Notes under the pieces: generated by a model
Told to the model about the DNA's origin: nothing
Seen by the model: only the letters and a program-made list of their open reading frames with translations
Databases searched by the model: none
DNA from: CAIKZZ01 sp035604595
GTDB lineage: Bacteria > Pseudomonadota > Gammaproteobacteria > Steroidobacterales > Steroidobacteraceae
Assembly: GCA_035604595.1 (NCBI GenBank)
Contig: DATNIE010000013.1
Location: 62,001 to 126,000 of the forward strand
Direction: 5' to 3'
Length of the DNA stretch: 64,000 nucleotides
Shown: piece after piece, positions 24,377 to 34,024 of the stretch
How positions within the stretch are numbered: the stretch's first letter is position 1
How the letters are laid out: each line of letters begins with the position of its first letter
Program-made: the position numbers and the translations under genes

Positions 24377-27300
24377 TCAGAACTGGGCGGTGATCGTGCC
24401 GAAGATATAGCGTCCGAGCGCGTCGTACGTCCCCGGGAAGGTGTTGCCGTTGCAGGTGCCGGTCGGGCAATTTGTCAGACCGATCAGCGGCGGGTCCTTG
24501 TCGAGCAGGTTGTTGACGCCAAGCCGGAAGGTCACGTGATCCGCCAGGGCCACGGAACCCGTCAGGTCGAGGTAGCTGCGCGAACTCAAGCGCACGTCGG
24601 TGTTCGAGACGCAGCCATTGGCGATCGTGCATCCTGCAGCGGGTGCCAGGTTCACGTTCGAGCTCGTGTAGTCGACGTTCACGGGACCAATGTACCGCCA
24701 CGCCACGGACAGATCGAACCCGCTCCACGGCGTCTGCCAGGTCGTCCGGAATACATGGCGCCATCTCGGCAGCGGAGAGGTGTTCGCCGTGCCGGTTTCA
24801 TTACTGCAGGTGTTGCCGTAGTACCCGGCACAGTCGTACTGGGTCGACGGATTTGCCGCGATCGGCGTCTGGAGATAGCTATCGATGTACGTGCCAACGA
24901 AGTTCATATGGATCTTGCCGGCGGCGCCGACATCGAACCCGTAGGAAAGGTCGAGGTCGACCCCCTTCTCCTCCAGCTTGCCGACGTTCGACAGCAAATC
25001 GATCACGTAGCCGGTCGACGGTCCCCACAGGAGTCCCGTGGCCGGGTCGCGATGGACATCATTGCAAAACAGGTCTTGCTGAACGCAGTAGCGGAGAATC
25101 GTGTCGGCGCCGATCGTGTTGACGACCTGGCTGATCGTGATGTCGTAGTAGTCGACCTGTAACCGGAAATTCGGCAGGAACGACGGTGTCCAGCCAAGGC
25201 CGAAATCCGTTGTGACTGCAGTCTCCGGCGACAGGTTCGGGTTGCCGCCTGTCAGGCCGTTGTACTGGGCGGCCGCGCTCACCAAGATATTGCCGAACTG
25301 CGCCGGGGTCACGCCGGTCTGCTCGCAGGCGGCAAGGGTATGTCCATTCACGAGGCCGCCGACCGCAGGGCCCGCGCACGGATCGGTGTGGCCGTCCAGA
25401 GCCACCGACTGCGGCGAGTACAGCTCGCTGACGTTCGGGGCGCGGACCGCGCGCGACCAGCTGCCGCGCAGTCGGATGTCGCTGACCGGGGTCCACTCGA
25501 GGCCCAGCTTGTAGGTGTTGGTGTCGAACCCCAGGTTATAGCTCGAATACCGGTAGCCACCTTCCAAGGCGAGCGACTGCGCGCCCGGCATATCGTCGAT
25601 CAGCGGCAGGCGACCTTCGAAGAACCCCTCGCGAGCGATCACGCCGCCCGACACCGGCAGAATCGGCCCGCCTTGGCCAGTCAGATCGTAGTCCTGGAAC
25701 TCGGCGTCGGGCAGAAACTCAGACCTCGTATCCATCCAGTCGACGCCGACGTTGACCTTCAGGCCCGATTTCGCTGTCGGTACCTTCACGCCGTACTGGC
25801 CGAAGTCGCCGGTAAAGTCGGCCTGAAAGATGTCCTGGTCGACCTGACCGCGCTGCATTCCGATTTCCGAAATGTAATTTGTGGATGCGGGCGTCACGCC
25901 GGTGTTGCTGCCCGGCGGGCCGCCGAAGATGTTCCACGGCACGCAGCCAGCGGCAAGTCCGGAGGACTGGAGGTTGGGTACGTTGACGGCGCACTGCGGG
26001 CCGTTCGGTGTGTTGACGACCTGGATGGCGTCCTGAATCTTCGTAAACGATGCGTCGGCATAGGTCTCAACCAGTTGCACGATGCTGTGCTGGCCGCTGA
26101 CGTCGTAATTCCAGGTGTCGTTGATCTTGCCCTTCGCGCCCAGGACCATGCGGATCGAGGTGTGCTCTAGATCGTCGTCACGCGGCGAGCCCTCGACATT
26201 GCGGCGGCCGATCAGCAGCGGGTCGGACAGGCCCGGGCTCACGACGCCGCCGCACCACGAGGCGAGCTCGCTGGGCGACAACTCGGGGTTGTTGCAGTTG
26301 GTGTAGTAGGTGGGCGCCAGAAACGCTCCGGACGGCGCGATCTGCGAGATCGTCCGGTCGTTCATGTACATCATTTCCGAATACACCGTGACATGGTCGT
26401 TCATGTCGTAGTGCAGGAACCCGCCCGTCGCCCAGCGCTCGTCCGGGCGCTGGTAATAGTTCAGCGGACCGTAGTTATATCGGTATGCGCCACTGAACGG
26501 CACCAGCACGCCGCCCGGGGAGATCGACTGGTCGCTGCCCGTATTGAGGTCGATGAAGCGGTCATAGTTCGACGAACCACCGCACTTGCGAGCGCCGCCG
26601 CTCGTTGTGTAACCCGAATTGAGAGTGCAGGCGCTTTCGGAGTACTTCGCCTGCAACACCGATGCGACGTTGCGGTAGGTCGTGTAGAAGGTCGCGTTGC
26701 CTTTGCCGTCGGCAAAGTTCATGCCGGCGATGAATCCCAGGTCCTTGGTGAACCCTGTGTCGACGTTTCCGGGTGCCTGCTGGAAGTTAGTGCCGTTGGC
26801 CGCGTTAAAGTCTGTGATCGCGGTCTGTTCACCGTCGTTGTTGCTGTTCTGATGCTGATAGAAGCTGTAATCGCCGATCAGCTTGACACCCTCAAAGTGG
26901 TCGTTGAGGACGAAGTTCACGACACCCGCGACGGCGTCGGCGCCATACACCGACGAGGCGCCGCCCGTCAGCACTTCGACGCGGTCGATGAGTTCCGCCG
27001 GAACCTGGTTGAGGTCGGACGCGCCGGCAGTTGACGGATCGCCCGGGCCGAGTCGGCGGCCGTTGACCAGCACGAGAGTCCGGTTAACGCCGAGGCCGCG
27101 CAGGTTGACCTGCGCCGTCCCGTCCGCGCCGTTCGACTGACCGGTGCCCTGGGCGGCGTTGACCTGCGGCAGCGTGTTCAGCATGTCCTCGATGCGCGTC
27201 GCACCGGTCTGTTGGATGTCGACGGCCGTGACGGCGAGGACGGGGCTGATCGCGACCGAGTTCGGGACCGCGATGCGCGAACCTGTGACAACGATCTCTT

Positions 27301-27439
27301 CGAGAGCGGCACCGGCAGCTGGCGCCTGTGATGCGGGCGGGGTCTGTGAGTGGGCGACACCGATGGTGGCGAAAGTCGCGCTGGCGAGTGCTACGCGCAC
27401 CGCCCTCTGCAGCTGAAGGTTCCCGCAATGATTAAGCAT
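24377..27439 (-). CDS. TonB-dependent outer-membrane receptor
   Basis: A 1020-residue receptor. A signal peptide (VALASATFATIGVAHSQ) precedes a TonB-box-like segment EEIVVTGSRI, a plug domain with VNLRGLGVNRTLVLVNGRR and VEVLTGGASSVYGADAVAG, and a 22-strand barrel that ends in the outer-membrane signature TITAQF. This VTGSRI class is expanded in sphingomonads and xanthomonad-like gammaproteobacteria and takes up oligosaccharides, peptides or metal chelates. ATG 27439 has GGGAG 11 bases upstream; a TTG farther upstream is less likely. It borders a set of oxygenase and sulfotransferase genes with a second receptor at the far side. Ligand unknown. Confidence 0.92.
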   Translation of the reverse strand: MLNHCGNLQLQRAVRVALASATFATIGVAHSQTPPASQAPAAGAALEEIVVTGSRIAVPNSVAISPVLAVTAVDIQQTGATRIEDMLNTLPQVNAAQGTGQSNGADGTAQVNLRGLGVNRTLVLVNGRRLGPGDPSTAGASDLNQVPAELIDRVEVLTGGASSVYGADAVAGVVNFVLNDHFEGVKLIGDYSFYQHQNSNNDGEQTAITDFNAANGTNFQQAPGNVDTGFTKDLGFIAGMNFADGKGNATFYTTYRNVASVLQAKYSESACTLNSGYTTSGGARKCGGSSNYDRFIDLNTGSDQSISPGGVLVPFSGAYRYNYGPLNYYQRPDERWATGGFLHYDMNDHVTVYSEMMYMNDRTISQIAPSGAFLAPTYYTNCNNPELSPSELASWCGGVVSPGLSDPLLIGRRNVEGSPRDDDLEHTSIRMVLGAKGKINDTWNYDVSGQHSIVQLVETYADASFTKIQDAIQVVNTPNGPQCAVNVPNLQSSGLAAGCVPWNIFGGPPGSNTGVTPASTNYISEIGMQRGQVDQDIFQADFTGDFGQYGVKVPTAKSGLKVNVGVDWMDTRSEFLPDAEFQDYDLTGQGGPILPVSGGVIAREGFFEGRLPLIDDMPGAQSLALEGGYRYSSYNLGFDTNTYKLGLEWTPVSDIRLRGSWSRAVRAPNVSELYSPQSVALDGHTDPCAGPAVGGLVNGHTLAACEQTGVTPAQFGNILVSAAAQYNGLTGGNPNLSPETAVTTDFGLGWTPSFLPNFRLQVDYYDITISQVVNTIGADTILRYCVQQDLFCNDVHRDPATGLLWGPSTGYVIDLLSNVGKLEEKGVDLDLSYGFDVGAAGKIHMNFVGTYIDSYLQTPIAANPSTQYDCAGYYGNTCSNETGTANTSPLPRWRHVFRTTWQTPWSGFDLSVAWRYIGPVNVDYTSSNVNLAPAAGCTIANGCVSNTDVRLSSRSYLDLTGSVALADHVTFRLGVNNLLDKDPPLIGLTNCPTGTCNGNTFPGTYDALGRYIFGTITAQF

Positions 27440-27985
27440 TGAATGGCGCTCCCGGTAGGCGATCGTTGCCAAAATTTCAAGTGTGGCGTTGCCTACAGAT
27501 GCCCCCGGCTGCGGGGAATGCGATCGCGAGACTAACGGGCGGCCAGGACCTCGGTCCTCGACCCACCCTTAGGCGCTTCCCACTCCCTCGACCGGACGAT
27601 TGACGTCTCTAGGTATAAGCCGCTGAGGCCCGAATATAGCACGGTGTCGGAAGACCGCAACACGCGAGGTCACCGGGTCGCACAGACGCGTGCTTCGGCG
27701 GTGCCCCGCGAACGTCGAATCCGATCAGCACTGCGGATGGCGCCTATACGCAATATAATCATATGCTTACGGCCATGAGAATGCGTGCGTTTAGCATCCT
27801 GGGCAGGGCGAAATGAGAACGCGATACATTGCTCGCCCTCGACGCCGCGGTTGCCGGACACGGTGTGCAGACAGGCGACGCGCCCTGTTGCATGCGCACA
27901 ACTATTACGGGCGTGGCGTGCCAGCTTGACGGGGCTGAGGCGTAGTCTCATAAAAGGCGGTTTATCGTCGGCGCGAGTGGATCCG
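27440..27985. other. Long divergent intergenic region
   Basis: The 546 bases between the divergent TonB receptor and sulfotransferase genes contain no open frame with protein-like composition. They hold AT-richer patches near 27600-27645 and 27745-27775 where promoters or regulator sites are likely. I see no RNA gene or clear repeat. Confidence 0.5.
27754..27759 (+). promoter_or_regulatory. Candidate -10 upstream of the second sulfotransferase
   Basis: A perfect TATAAT lies in an AT-rich patch, but no -35 is evident and the leader to ATG 27986 would be about 220 bases. The call is tentative. Confidence 0.25.
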
Positions 27986-29563
27986 ATGACCAGCCTGAGC
28001 CTCCCTGAATTTCAACGGGAGATCGCCAATCGGATGGGCCGAGGCGAGTGGCCGGCGGCGGCCGCGGCGGCGGCGGCCTGTCGGGCGGCGTGGCCGTTGG
28101 ACTCGACCGGCTGGCTGCTCGGCAGTTTCGTCGCCCTGCTGACCGATCAAAAAGAGGCGGCGCTCGCCCTCGTCGAGCAGCGCCTGGCGGCCACCCCTGG
28201 GGACTTCCCGTGCCTGCTGCAGCAAGGCGAGTGCCTGCTCGCCCTCGGCCGCCGGGCGGAGGCGCTCGCCGCGGCCGACGCCGCAGTGACCGCTGCTGGC
28301 GAAACCCCGGCGGCACTCGATGCGGTCGGCGAGCTACTGATTCATGCCGGCGAGCACCGCCGCGCGCTCGAGATCTACACGCGCGCCATCGCGGCCGCGC
28401 CCGCCAATCGATCACTCCTCGCCAAGCGCGCGGAGGTATACCGCTTCCTCGGAGATTTCGACCTCGCGACGCTCGACTATGACGCGGTGCTCGCGATCGC
28501 GCCCGCGGACGCCGAGGCGCTGCGCAAGCGTGTCGAACTCCGCCTTCAATCGGTCGAGGACAATTCCATCAGCGCGATGGAGGCAGCGCTCGCCGTCGCG
28601 CCGACCGATTCGACCGACGTTTCGGCACTGCACTTCGGCCTGGCGAAGTCCTACGAAGACGTCGGCGACTACGCCGCGAGCTGGCGGCATGTGAGCGCGG
28701 CCAACCGCCTCGAGCGCGCGCGTCTTCGGTTCGACGGGCGGCAGGAAGAGGCTGTCATCGGGCGGATCATCGAGGCTTTTCCGGAGGTCGAAGAGATCAC
28801 CGCCGACTCGACGGGCGAATCTCCGATCTTCATCGTCGGACTGCCGCGGACAGGCACGACGCTCGTCGAACGCATCCTCGGCAGTCACTCTCTGGTGCAT
28901 GCCGCCGGCGAACTCGCGGCGTTGTTCGAAGCGATCAGTGCCGTCGTCGATCGCAGGGTTCCGGTGGCGCCACGTAGCTCGATCCTATTCGCCGGAGCGC
29001 TCGGCGACCTCGACGGTGCCGAGATCGCCCGCGAGTACCTGGCGCGCTCGCGCGCGCGTCGCGGCGAGCGGCCGCGTTTCGTCGACAAGCAAGCCGCTAA
29101 CTTCCCGTACTGCCCGCTGATCTTCCGTGCGTTCCCGAAGGCGCGCATCGTGCACCTGATGCGGCATCCGCTCGCCGCTTGCTACGCGATCTACAAGACG
29201 GACTTCGGCGGCGCCTATCCGTATTCCTACGACCTGGGGGAGCTCGGCAATTACTATCTCGGCTACCGCCGGCTGATGGGGCACTGGCACCGCGTGTTGC
29301 CCGGCCGGATTCTTGATCTCGCGTATGAGGACGTCGTGACAAACCATGAAGCAATGGTCCAACGGCTGCTCGAATACGTGGGCCTGCCCTTCGAACCCGC
29401 CTGCCTCGAATTCCACCAGAATCCGGCGCCGACGACGACGTCAAGTTCAGTCCAGGTGCGCCAGCCGCTGTACGACTCCTCGCTGGAGCAATGGCGACAC
29501 TACGCCGCCGAGCTCGCGCCGCTCCGTGCCCGCCTCGAAGCGGGCGGGATCACCGTCGACTGA
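27986..29563 (+). CDS. TPR-containing PAPS-dependent sulfotransferase
   Basis: A 525-residue protein with N-terminal helical repeats (about residues 1-270), including an Ala-rich run of eight near residue 24, and a C-terminal sulfotransferase domain. The PAPS loop is VGLPRTGTTLVERI and the 3'-phosphate region is HLMRHPLAACYAIYKTDF. It belongs to the same broad family as the protein at 17414-19042 but is clearly divergent. I chose ATG 27986; a GTG at 27977 is an alternative. It converges on the small exported protein gene with only 13 bases between stops. The acceptor is unknown; the flanking receptors suggest a small molecule or peptide rather than a bulk polymer. Confidence 0.83.
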   Translation: MTSLSLPEFQREIANRMGRGEWPAAAAAAAACRAAWPLDSTGWLLGSFVALLTDQKEAALALVEQRLAATPGDFPCLLQQGECLLALGRRAEALAAADAAVTAAGETPAALDAVGELLIHAGEHRRALEIYTRAIAAAPANRSLLAKRAEVYRFLGDFDLATLDYDAVLAIAPADAEALRKRVELRLQSVEDNSISAMEAALAVAPTDSTDVSALHFGLAKSYEDVGDYAASWRHVSAANRLERARLRFDGRQEEAVIGRIIEAFPEVEEITADSTGESPIFIVGLPRTGTTLVERILGSHSLVHAAGELAALFEAISAVVDRRVPVAPRSSILFAGALGDLDGAEIAREYLARSRARRGERPRFVDKQAANFPYCPLIFRAFPKARIVHLMRHPLAACYAIYKTDFGGAYPYSYDLGELGNYYLGYRRLMGHWHRVLPGRILDLAYEDVVTNHEAMVQRLLEYVGLPFEPACLEFHQNPAPTTTSSSVQVRQPLYDSSLEQWRHYAAELAPLRARLEAGGITVD

Positions 29564-29576
29564 CTCCAGCCCGGTG

Positions 29577-30179
29577 TCAGCGGACGCGCACTACTTTGCA
29601 GCCGCGTCCCGATCGCAGCTGCAGCCAATAGGAGTCGAGCCAGCCCCGCGAGATCGTCACGGCATCGCCCAATTTCGCGAGCATGTCCGCCTCGACCAGA
29701 AGTTGCCGCCAGACCTGGCCATTGTCGAGCGTGAACACGACGCGACCGGTCGCGTTCAGCTGCAGCCCCGTGATCCGTGCATCGATCTTGGTCGTCTCGG
29801 CCGGCCGCGTGCCGGCAGCACGCTCCTTCGCGGCGATTGCACCTGCCGACAAGCCAAACTGCTGCTCCTGGGTTGGCGCGACTACCGGCGGAGGCGATGC
29901 CGCAGCAGCGGGTGCGGCGGTCGATGCCGCCGCGCCGGGAGCGGCGGCCTGTGCAAGCGCCGGTGCGGCAGACGCTGCAGGTGCTGGTTCGGAAACGGTC
30001 GGCGCAAGCGCGGCACTTTCGCGGTCGAAGCAGGCGAGCCGCGCGGCGGCGTCCTCAATGCCCCGACACGCAAGCAGCCCCGCGAGCGGCTCAGCAGCGC
30101 TACACGACGCGCACCATGCGACGCACACGAGCGCCGCTAACCACGCCAGCCTCAATCCGCGCAAACCGTTGCGATGCAT
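29577..30179 (-). CDS. Small exported protein with TagO-like Cys motif
   Basis: A 200-residue protein with a signal peptide (LAWLAALVCVAWCASCSAAE), then a CRGIEDAAARLACFDRE segment resembling the Cys/RLaCfD motif at the start of T6SS-associated TagO/VasI-type and other periplasmic proteins. An Ala/Pro-rich linker (about residues 60-105) and a C-terminal beta domain (ARITGLQLNATGRVVFTLDN) follow. No T6SS genes are nearby, so a secretion role is not supported. It lies 8 bp downstream of the aspartyl-hydroxylase gene and is probably co-transcribed with it. Function unknown. Confidence 0.7.
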   Translation of the reverse strand: MHRNGLRGLRLAWLAALVCVAWCASCSAAEPLAGLLACRGIEDAAARLACFDRESAALAPTVSEPAPAASAAPALAQAAAPGAAASTAAPAAAASPPPVVAPTQEQQFGLSAGAIAAKERAAGTRPAETTKIDARITGLQLNATGRVVFTLDNGQVWRQLLVEADMLAKLGDAVTISRGWLDSYWLQLRSGRGCKVVRVR

Positions 30180-30187
30180 CGGTGCGC

Positions 30188-31513
30188 TCACATCCCGACC
30201 CCGGCAATCTTTCCTTCGGCCTCGTAGTACTCCGCGAGCGCGATCATCGCCTCGCGCACCAGATCTCGCTCGGCCGGCGTGAGTTCCGGGTTCCAGACAT
30301 CGAAGATCAGGATCGCGCGCGGGACGTCCGAGTCGTTCCACGCCTCGTGCTCGATCGTGTCATCGAACACCCAGCCGGTGCCCACTTTCCATTCGCGGGT
30401 CTCTCCGCCGACGCGAAATCCGCATGCCGGCGGGACGATCAGCGGCAGGTGCACCGTGAGTCGGGTGTTCGTCACACCGGTGTGTGGAGGAATTCGCGTG
30501 CGCGCATCCAGTATCGAGAAGAAGGCCGTCGGCCCGCGGCCGGGGATGTCGACCTGCGGCGTTTCAGCGAGCGCTGCGCACGTCCGGGGGCACCGCGCGG
30601 CGTGCGCTTCCTCGCGCCGCCCCTCATTCCAAAGAAAATACGCGCCCCAGCGCCGCGAGTGGTTGAGCTCCTTCCACTGGTTGAGTGGCAGCCCGCTGTC
30701 ATAGGCGATGTACGGCTGGATCCCTGCCTGATCGGTGCTCAGCACGCCGAGCAGCTCCTCGCGGATGGAGTCGGTCGCCGGCTCGAGTGCTGCGAGCCAC
30801 GGGACGCGCTCCCGGTCGAAGAACTCGTAGTTCCGAAGGTACGGGAACAGCATGAAAGTCGGCTCGGGCGTGTAGATGCGTTTGCGGCCCAGCAGCCGGT
30901 CCATGCAACGATCGAATCGTCGCCGGTCGGCAACCGAAAGGCCTTGGGTCAGCGGCGCCACCCGCCCGTCGATGACTGCGGCGAGCTCTGCGGCACCTTC
31001 GGCGATGCGTCGGCGAGCATGCTGGACGTGGGCCTCGAGCGACGGGGCCAGCCGAGTGCCGGGCGCCAGCGTCTGCACGGCGTTCCCGTAGATGGCGCAC
31101 GCAGCACGCGGCTTGTGCATCAGGTCGAGGAGCGCGGCCTTCTGCAGCAGCACGACAAGGTGCGTCGGATCAAGTGCCAGCGCACGCTCGAGTGCGGCCA
31201 GTTCCTCCTCGCGCCGCATCAGCAACCTCAGCGCAGCCGCGAGGCTCAGCCAAAACGGCACGTGGCGCGGCGCCAGTTCGACAACTTTTTTGAGCAACGC
31301 ATACGCGCCCGCCGCATCACCACCCTGGAGCAGCCGGCGCGCGCGCTCGTGGAGCACCAGCGGGTGGTCCGGCAGGATCGCTTCGGCCTCGCGGAACAGG
31401 CGCGCGGCGTCCACATCGCGTCGCTCTGCGACGAGTCGCTCGACGTTCGCCATCAGCGCGACGACCCGCTGCTCACTGGCCGCGCGCGCCGCCTCTGGGG
31501 AGGCCACGTTCAT
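30188..31513 (-). CDS. TPR-fused aspartyl/asparaginyl beta-hydroxylase-like oxygenase
   Basis: A 441-residue protein with TPR-like helices in residues 1-170 and an Asp/Asn-beta-hydroxylase (AspH) domain at the C-terminus. The two iron-ligand motifs are present: PPHTGVTNTRLTVHLPL (first His near residue 344) and FDDTIEHEAWNDSD. The family uses Fe(II), 2-oxoglutarate and O2 to hydroxylate peptide or small-molecule substrates. A paralogue with the same layout lies inverted at 32403-33701. ATG 31513 is preceded six bases upstream by TATACT, pointing to a leaderless transcript. The substrate is unknown; TPRs suggest a peptide or protein partner. Confidence 0.82.
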   Translation of the reverse strand: MNVASPEAARAASEQRVVALMANVERLVAERRDVDAARLFREAEAILPDHPLVLHERARRLLQGGDAAGAYALLKKVVELAPRHVPFWLSLAAALRLLMRREEELAALERALALDPTHLVVLLQKAALLDLMHKPRAACAIYGNAVQTLAPGTRLAPSLEAHVQHARRRIAEGAAELAAVIDGRVAPLTQGLSVADRRRFDRCMDRLLGRKRIYTPEPTFMLFPYLRNYEFFDRERVPWLAALEPATDSIREELLGVLSTDQAGIQPYIAYDSGLPLNQWKELNHSRRWGAYFLWNEGRREEAHAARCPRTCAALAETPQVDIPGRGPTAFFSILDARTRIPPHTGVTNTRLTVHLPLIVPPACGFRVGGETREWKVGTGWVFDDTIEHEAWNDSDVPRAILIFDVWNPELTPAERDLVREAMIALAEYYEAEGKIAGVGM

Positions 31514-31519
31514 GGCGAA

Positions 31520-31525
31520 AGTATA
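31520..31525 (-). promoter_or_regulatory. -10 element of the aspartyl-hydroxylase gene
   Basis: TATACT on the minus strand ends exactly six bases before ATG 31513, so transcription should begin at or next to the start codon. No -35 consensus is visible. Confidence 0.45.
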
Positions 31526-31555
31526 GCGCGCCGCCCATAGCGGCCCGCACACCGT

Positions 31556-31561
31556 TACAAT
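31556..31561 (+). promoter_or_regulatory. -10 element of the 2OG-Fe(II) oxygenase gene
   Basis: TACAAT in GTTACAATTC gives an expected start near 31568 and a leader of about 34 bases to ATG 31602. This argues against using the in-frame ATG at 31566. Confidence 0.4.
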
Positions 31562-31601
31562 TCGCATGCCGCCCGCGACGCGGGCGACTCGAGGATCGCG
31601 C

Positions 31602-32270
31602 ATGCCGCCGCCCGACGTCGTGAGCATGTTTGCCGTACCATTCGCCTTCAGCCGCTATGGCGAGCACGCCCAGCTCAACCCGGCGCTCAAGCGCTATATC
31701 TTCGCGCAGGAGTCGGGCGGCACCGCGGCCAATCCGCGACCGCTGACCCAGCGCAACGCTGGCGTGTTCGAGAGCCACTTCAACCTGTTCCGGGAGGCCG
31801 ATCCCGCCATACAGGAGCTGAAGAGGTTCTGCTGGGACCAGCTGCTCGCGGTGATCGGGCGTTTGAATGGCTACGACCGTCCGACGCTGCAGCGGCTGCA
31901 GATATACAACGACTGCTGGTTCCACATCACCCGGCGGGGCGGCTTCTTCGGCCTGCACAATCACCCGAACGCCTCCTGGAGCGGGGTCTATTGCGTCGAT
32001 CCCGGCCAAAACGATGCCGCCAAGAAGGACAGCGGGCTGCTGACCTTCGTCAATCCGATGATCACCAGTGCCATGCACATGGATGCGGCGGTCGCCAAGA
32101 TGCAGCTGCCCTACGGATATTCGATCGCCCACGTGCGACTCGAGCCCGGGCAGCTGGTGATCTTCCCGTCGTGGGTGCTGCACGACGTCAAGCCCTTCGA
32201 GGGCGAGGGCGAACGGGTCACGATCGCATTCAATTGCTGGTTCACGCTGCCGGATGCAGTTGCACAATGA
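31602..32270 (+). CDS. Putative 2OG-Fe(II) oxygenase (PF13759-type)
   Basis: A 222-residue protein of the small double-stranded beta-helix 2OG-Fe(II) oxygenase family. The metal-binding region FGLHNHPNASWSGVYCVDP and the C-terminal strand QLVIFPSWVLHDVKPFEGEG, with the distal His, match the family pattern. ATG 31602 follows a GAGG site by six bases; ATG 31566 and 31626 are alternatives. It lies between the two inverted TPR-hydroxylase paralogues, divergent from one and 132 bp upstream of the other. The family is often found beside TonB-dependent receptors. No substrate is known. Confidence 0.8.
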   Translation: MPPPDVVSMFAVPFAFSRYGEHAQLNPALKRYIFAQESGGTAANPRPLTQRNAGVFESHFNLFREADPAIQELKRFCWDQLLAVIGRLNGYDRPTLQRLQIYNDCWFHITRRGGFFGLHNHPNASWSGVYCVDPGQNDAAKKDSGLLTFVNPMITSAMHMDAAVAKMQLPYGYSIAHVRLEPGQLVIFPSWVLHDVKPFEGEGERVTIAFNCWFTLPDAVAQ

Positions 32271-32402
32271 CTGCGGGCGGGATGGCGGTTGGTCGCTCCG
32301 GGCTGACCGGGGCTGCAAAGTGCTCGGGAACGGCGGCTGCCGGCGCGGGCGCTCGTCCGGGGACCTGGGGCGCCGCTATGCGCCGGGTAGCGAAGGAGTC
32401 GG

Positions 32403-33701
32403 ATGAACACGTCGCAAATTGATGATCGCCGCATTCGGCAACTGATCGAGTTGTCGACACAGGCGTTCGCCGGCGGGCGCACGCAGGATGCGGACCGGCT
32501 GCTGCGGCAAGCACAGGCCGAAGCCCCGCGCCATGTCACGGTGCTCAATGAAACCGCGCGGCGCCTGCTGCTCGCCGGCAACCCGGCGGGCGCCCACCAG
32601 GTACTTGCGCAGGCACTGGAAATCGATCCCTCCAATTCGACGTTGCGGCTCAACCTGGCGGCGGCACTGCGTGGGCTCGGCCGCTCCGGCGAAGAGATGG
32701 CGGCGATCGACCAAGTCCTCGCGGCCGAACCGCGCAATGTGCGCGCGTTGTTGCAGAAAGGGTCGCTGCAGGAACTCCAGGGTCAGCCGCGCGCCGCGGC
32801 CATGACTTTCCGCCATACGTTGCAGATGATCCCGCCGGGATTCGAGCCGCCGCAGCAGCTGAAGCCGATCCTGCAACAAGCGAAGGACGTGGTCGCGGCG
32901 AACGACCGGGCACTCGAGGCATTTCTGGAGGACCGGCTCAAGGACATGCGAGCACGCTATCCGGGGGAGCCTTTGGGACGCTTCGAGAAGTGCCTTGCAA
33001 CGATGCTGCAAAAGCAACCCATTTACCGGCAGCAGCCTTCGTTCATGTACTTCCCCGGCTTGCCGGCGATCGAGTTCTACGAACGCAGTGATTTTCCGTG
33101 GCTCGATTCGATCGAGGCCGCGACGGCCGATATCCGAGCGGAGCTGCTCGGCGTGCTCGCCGACGGTACCGAGATGCTGCAGCCTTACGTTGCGATTGGC
33201 GACGGCGTACCGCTGGACCAGTGGAAGGAACTCAACCACTCGCGCCGCTGGGGTGTCTATTACCTGTGGCGCGAAGGCGTTGCTTTTCCAGACCACATCG
33301 CGCGCTGCCCGCGGACGGTTGCGGCACTCGAGGCGTGGCCGCGCTGCGACGTGCCGGGCTGCGGACCGACCGCCGTGTTTTCCATTCTCGATGCCAAGAC
33401 CCGAATCCCGCCCCACACGGGTGTCAGCAACACCCGGCTCGTCGTGCACCTGCCACTGATCATCCCGCCCGGCTGCAGCTTTCGGGTCGGCGCAGAACGA
33501 CGCGAGTGGCAGCCGGGGAAGGCCTTCGTCTTCGACGATACGATGGAGCACGAGGCGTGGAACGACAGCGACGTGCCGAGGGCCGTGCTGATCCTCGATA
33601 TCTGGAGTCCGCTTCTCAGCGCGGCGGAGCGGGATCTCGTGCGTTCGCTGACTGCCGGAGTCGGCGAGTGGTACGGCATCTCGTCGTACGGCGGCGTCTA
33701 G
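32403..33701 (+). CDS. TPR-fused aspartyl/asparaginyl beta-hydroxylase-like oxygenase
   Basis: A 432-residue paralogue of the 30188-31513 product, sharing blocks such as QWKELNHSRRWG, PPHTGVSNTRLVVHLPL and FDDTMEHEAWNDSDVPRA. It has the same N-terminal TPR-like helices and the same two His iron motifs, so both copies look active. A GAAGGAG site precedes ATG 32403. It is in line with the small 2OG oxygenase gene and ends 323 bases before the second TonB receptor. Two similar copies on either side of one oxygenase suggest an old inverted duplication followed by divergence of the helical region, perhaps to different partners. Confidence 0.82.
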   Translation: MNTSQIDDRRIRQLIELSTQAFAGGRTQDADRLLRQAQAEAPRHVTVLNETARRLLLAGNPAGAHQVLAQALEIDPSNSTLRLNLAAALRGLGRSGEEMAAIDQVLAAEPRNVRALLQKGSLQELQGQPRAAAMTFRHTLQMIPPGFEPPQQLKPILQQAKDVVAANDRALEAFLEDRLKDMRARYPGEPLGRFEKCLATMLQKQPIYRQQPSFMYFPGLPAIEFYERSDFPWLDSIEAATADIRAELLGVLADGTEMLQPYVAIGDGVPLDQWKELNHSRRWGVYYLWREGVAFPDHIARCPRTVAALEAWPRCDVPGCGPTAVFSILDAKTRIPPHTGVSNTRLVVHLPLIIPPGCSFRVGAERREWQPGKAFVFDDTMEHEAWNDSDVPRAVLILDIWSPLLSAAERDLVRSLTAGVGEWYGISSYGGV

Positions 33702-34024
33702 CGCCTGTCGCGATTCACCGGCAGTTTTGGTGACAGACCGGACGCGTACGCAGCCATTGAAGCGGGCTCGGAACGCGCTCTGTGGCGCAAATCGAACAGG
33801 AAGCATTCGCCTCGCGGCCAGTGGCGGACGGACCACCCGTGGGGTAGGCTATGCGCTGCTCGCGACGCATTGACGGCGTCGGTTCGAAGCGATAATCCGG
33901 GCACCAGCGCAGGACAAAGGGCATGACGACGCGCCCAGACGGCGCCTCGACATGGTCTGACAGCGAATAAGTTCGACGCCTGCACACGATTGGTGGGGCG
34001 ACGACGCAACAACAGGGAGTGCAC
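33702..34024. other. Intergenic region upstream of the second TonB receptor
   Basis: These 323 bases contain no gene-like frame. A promoter for the receptor is expected here but I see no convincing -35/-10 pair. Confidence 0.45.

Noticed and set aside
29577..30179. Type VI secretion component suggested by the TagO-like Cys motif
   Set aside because: No T6SS gene is present, and the short motif occurs in many unrelated periplasmic proteins.
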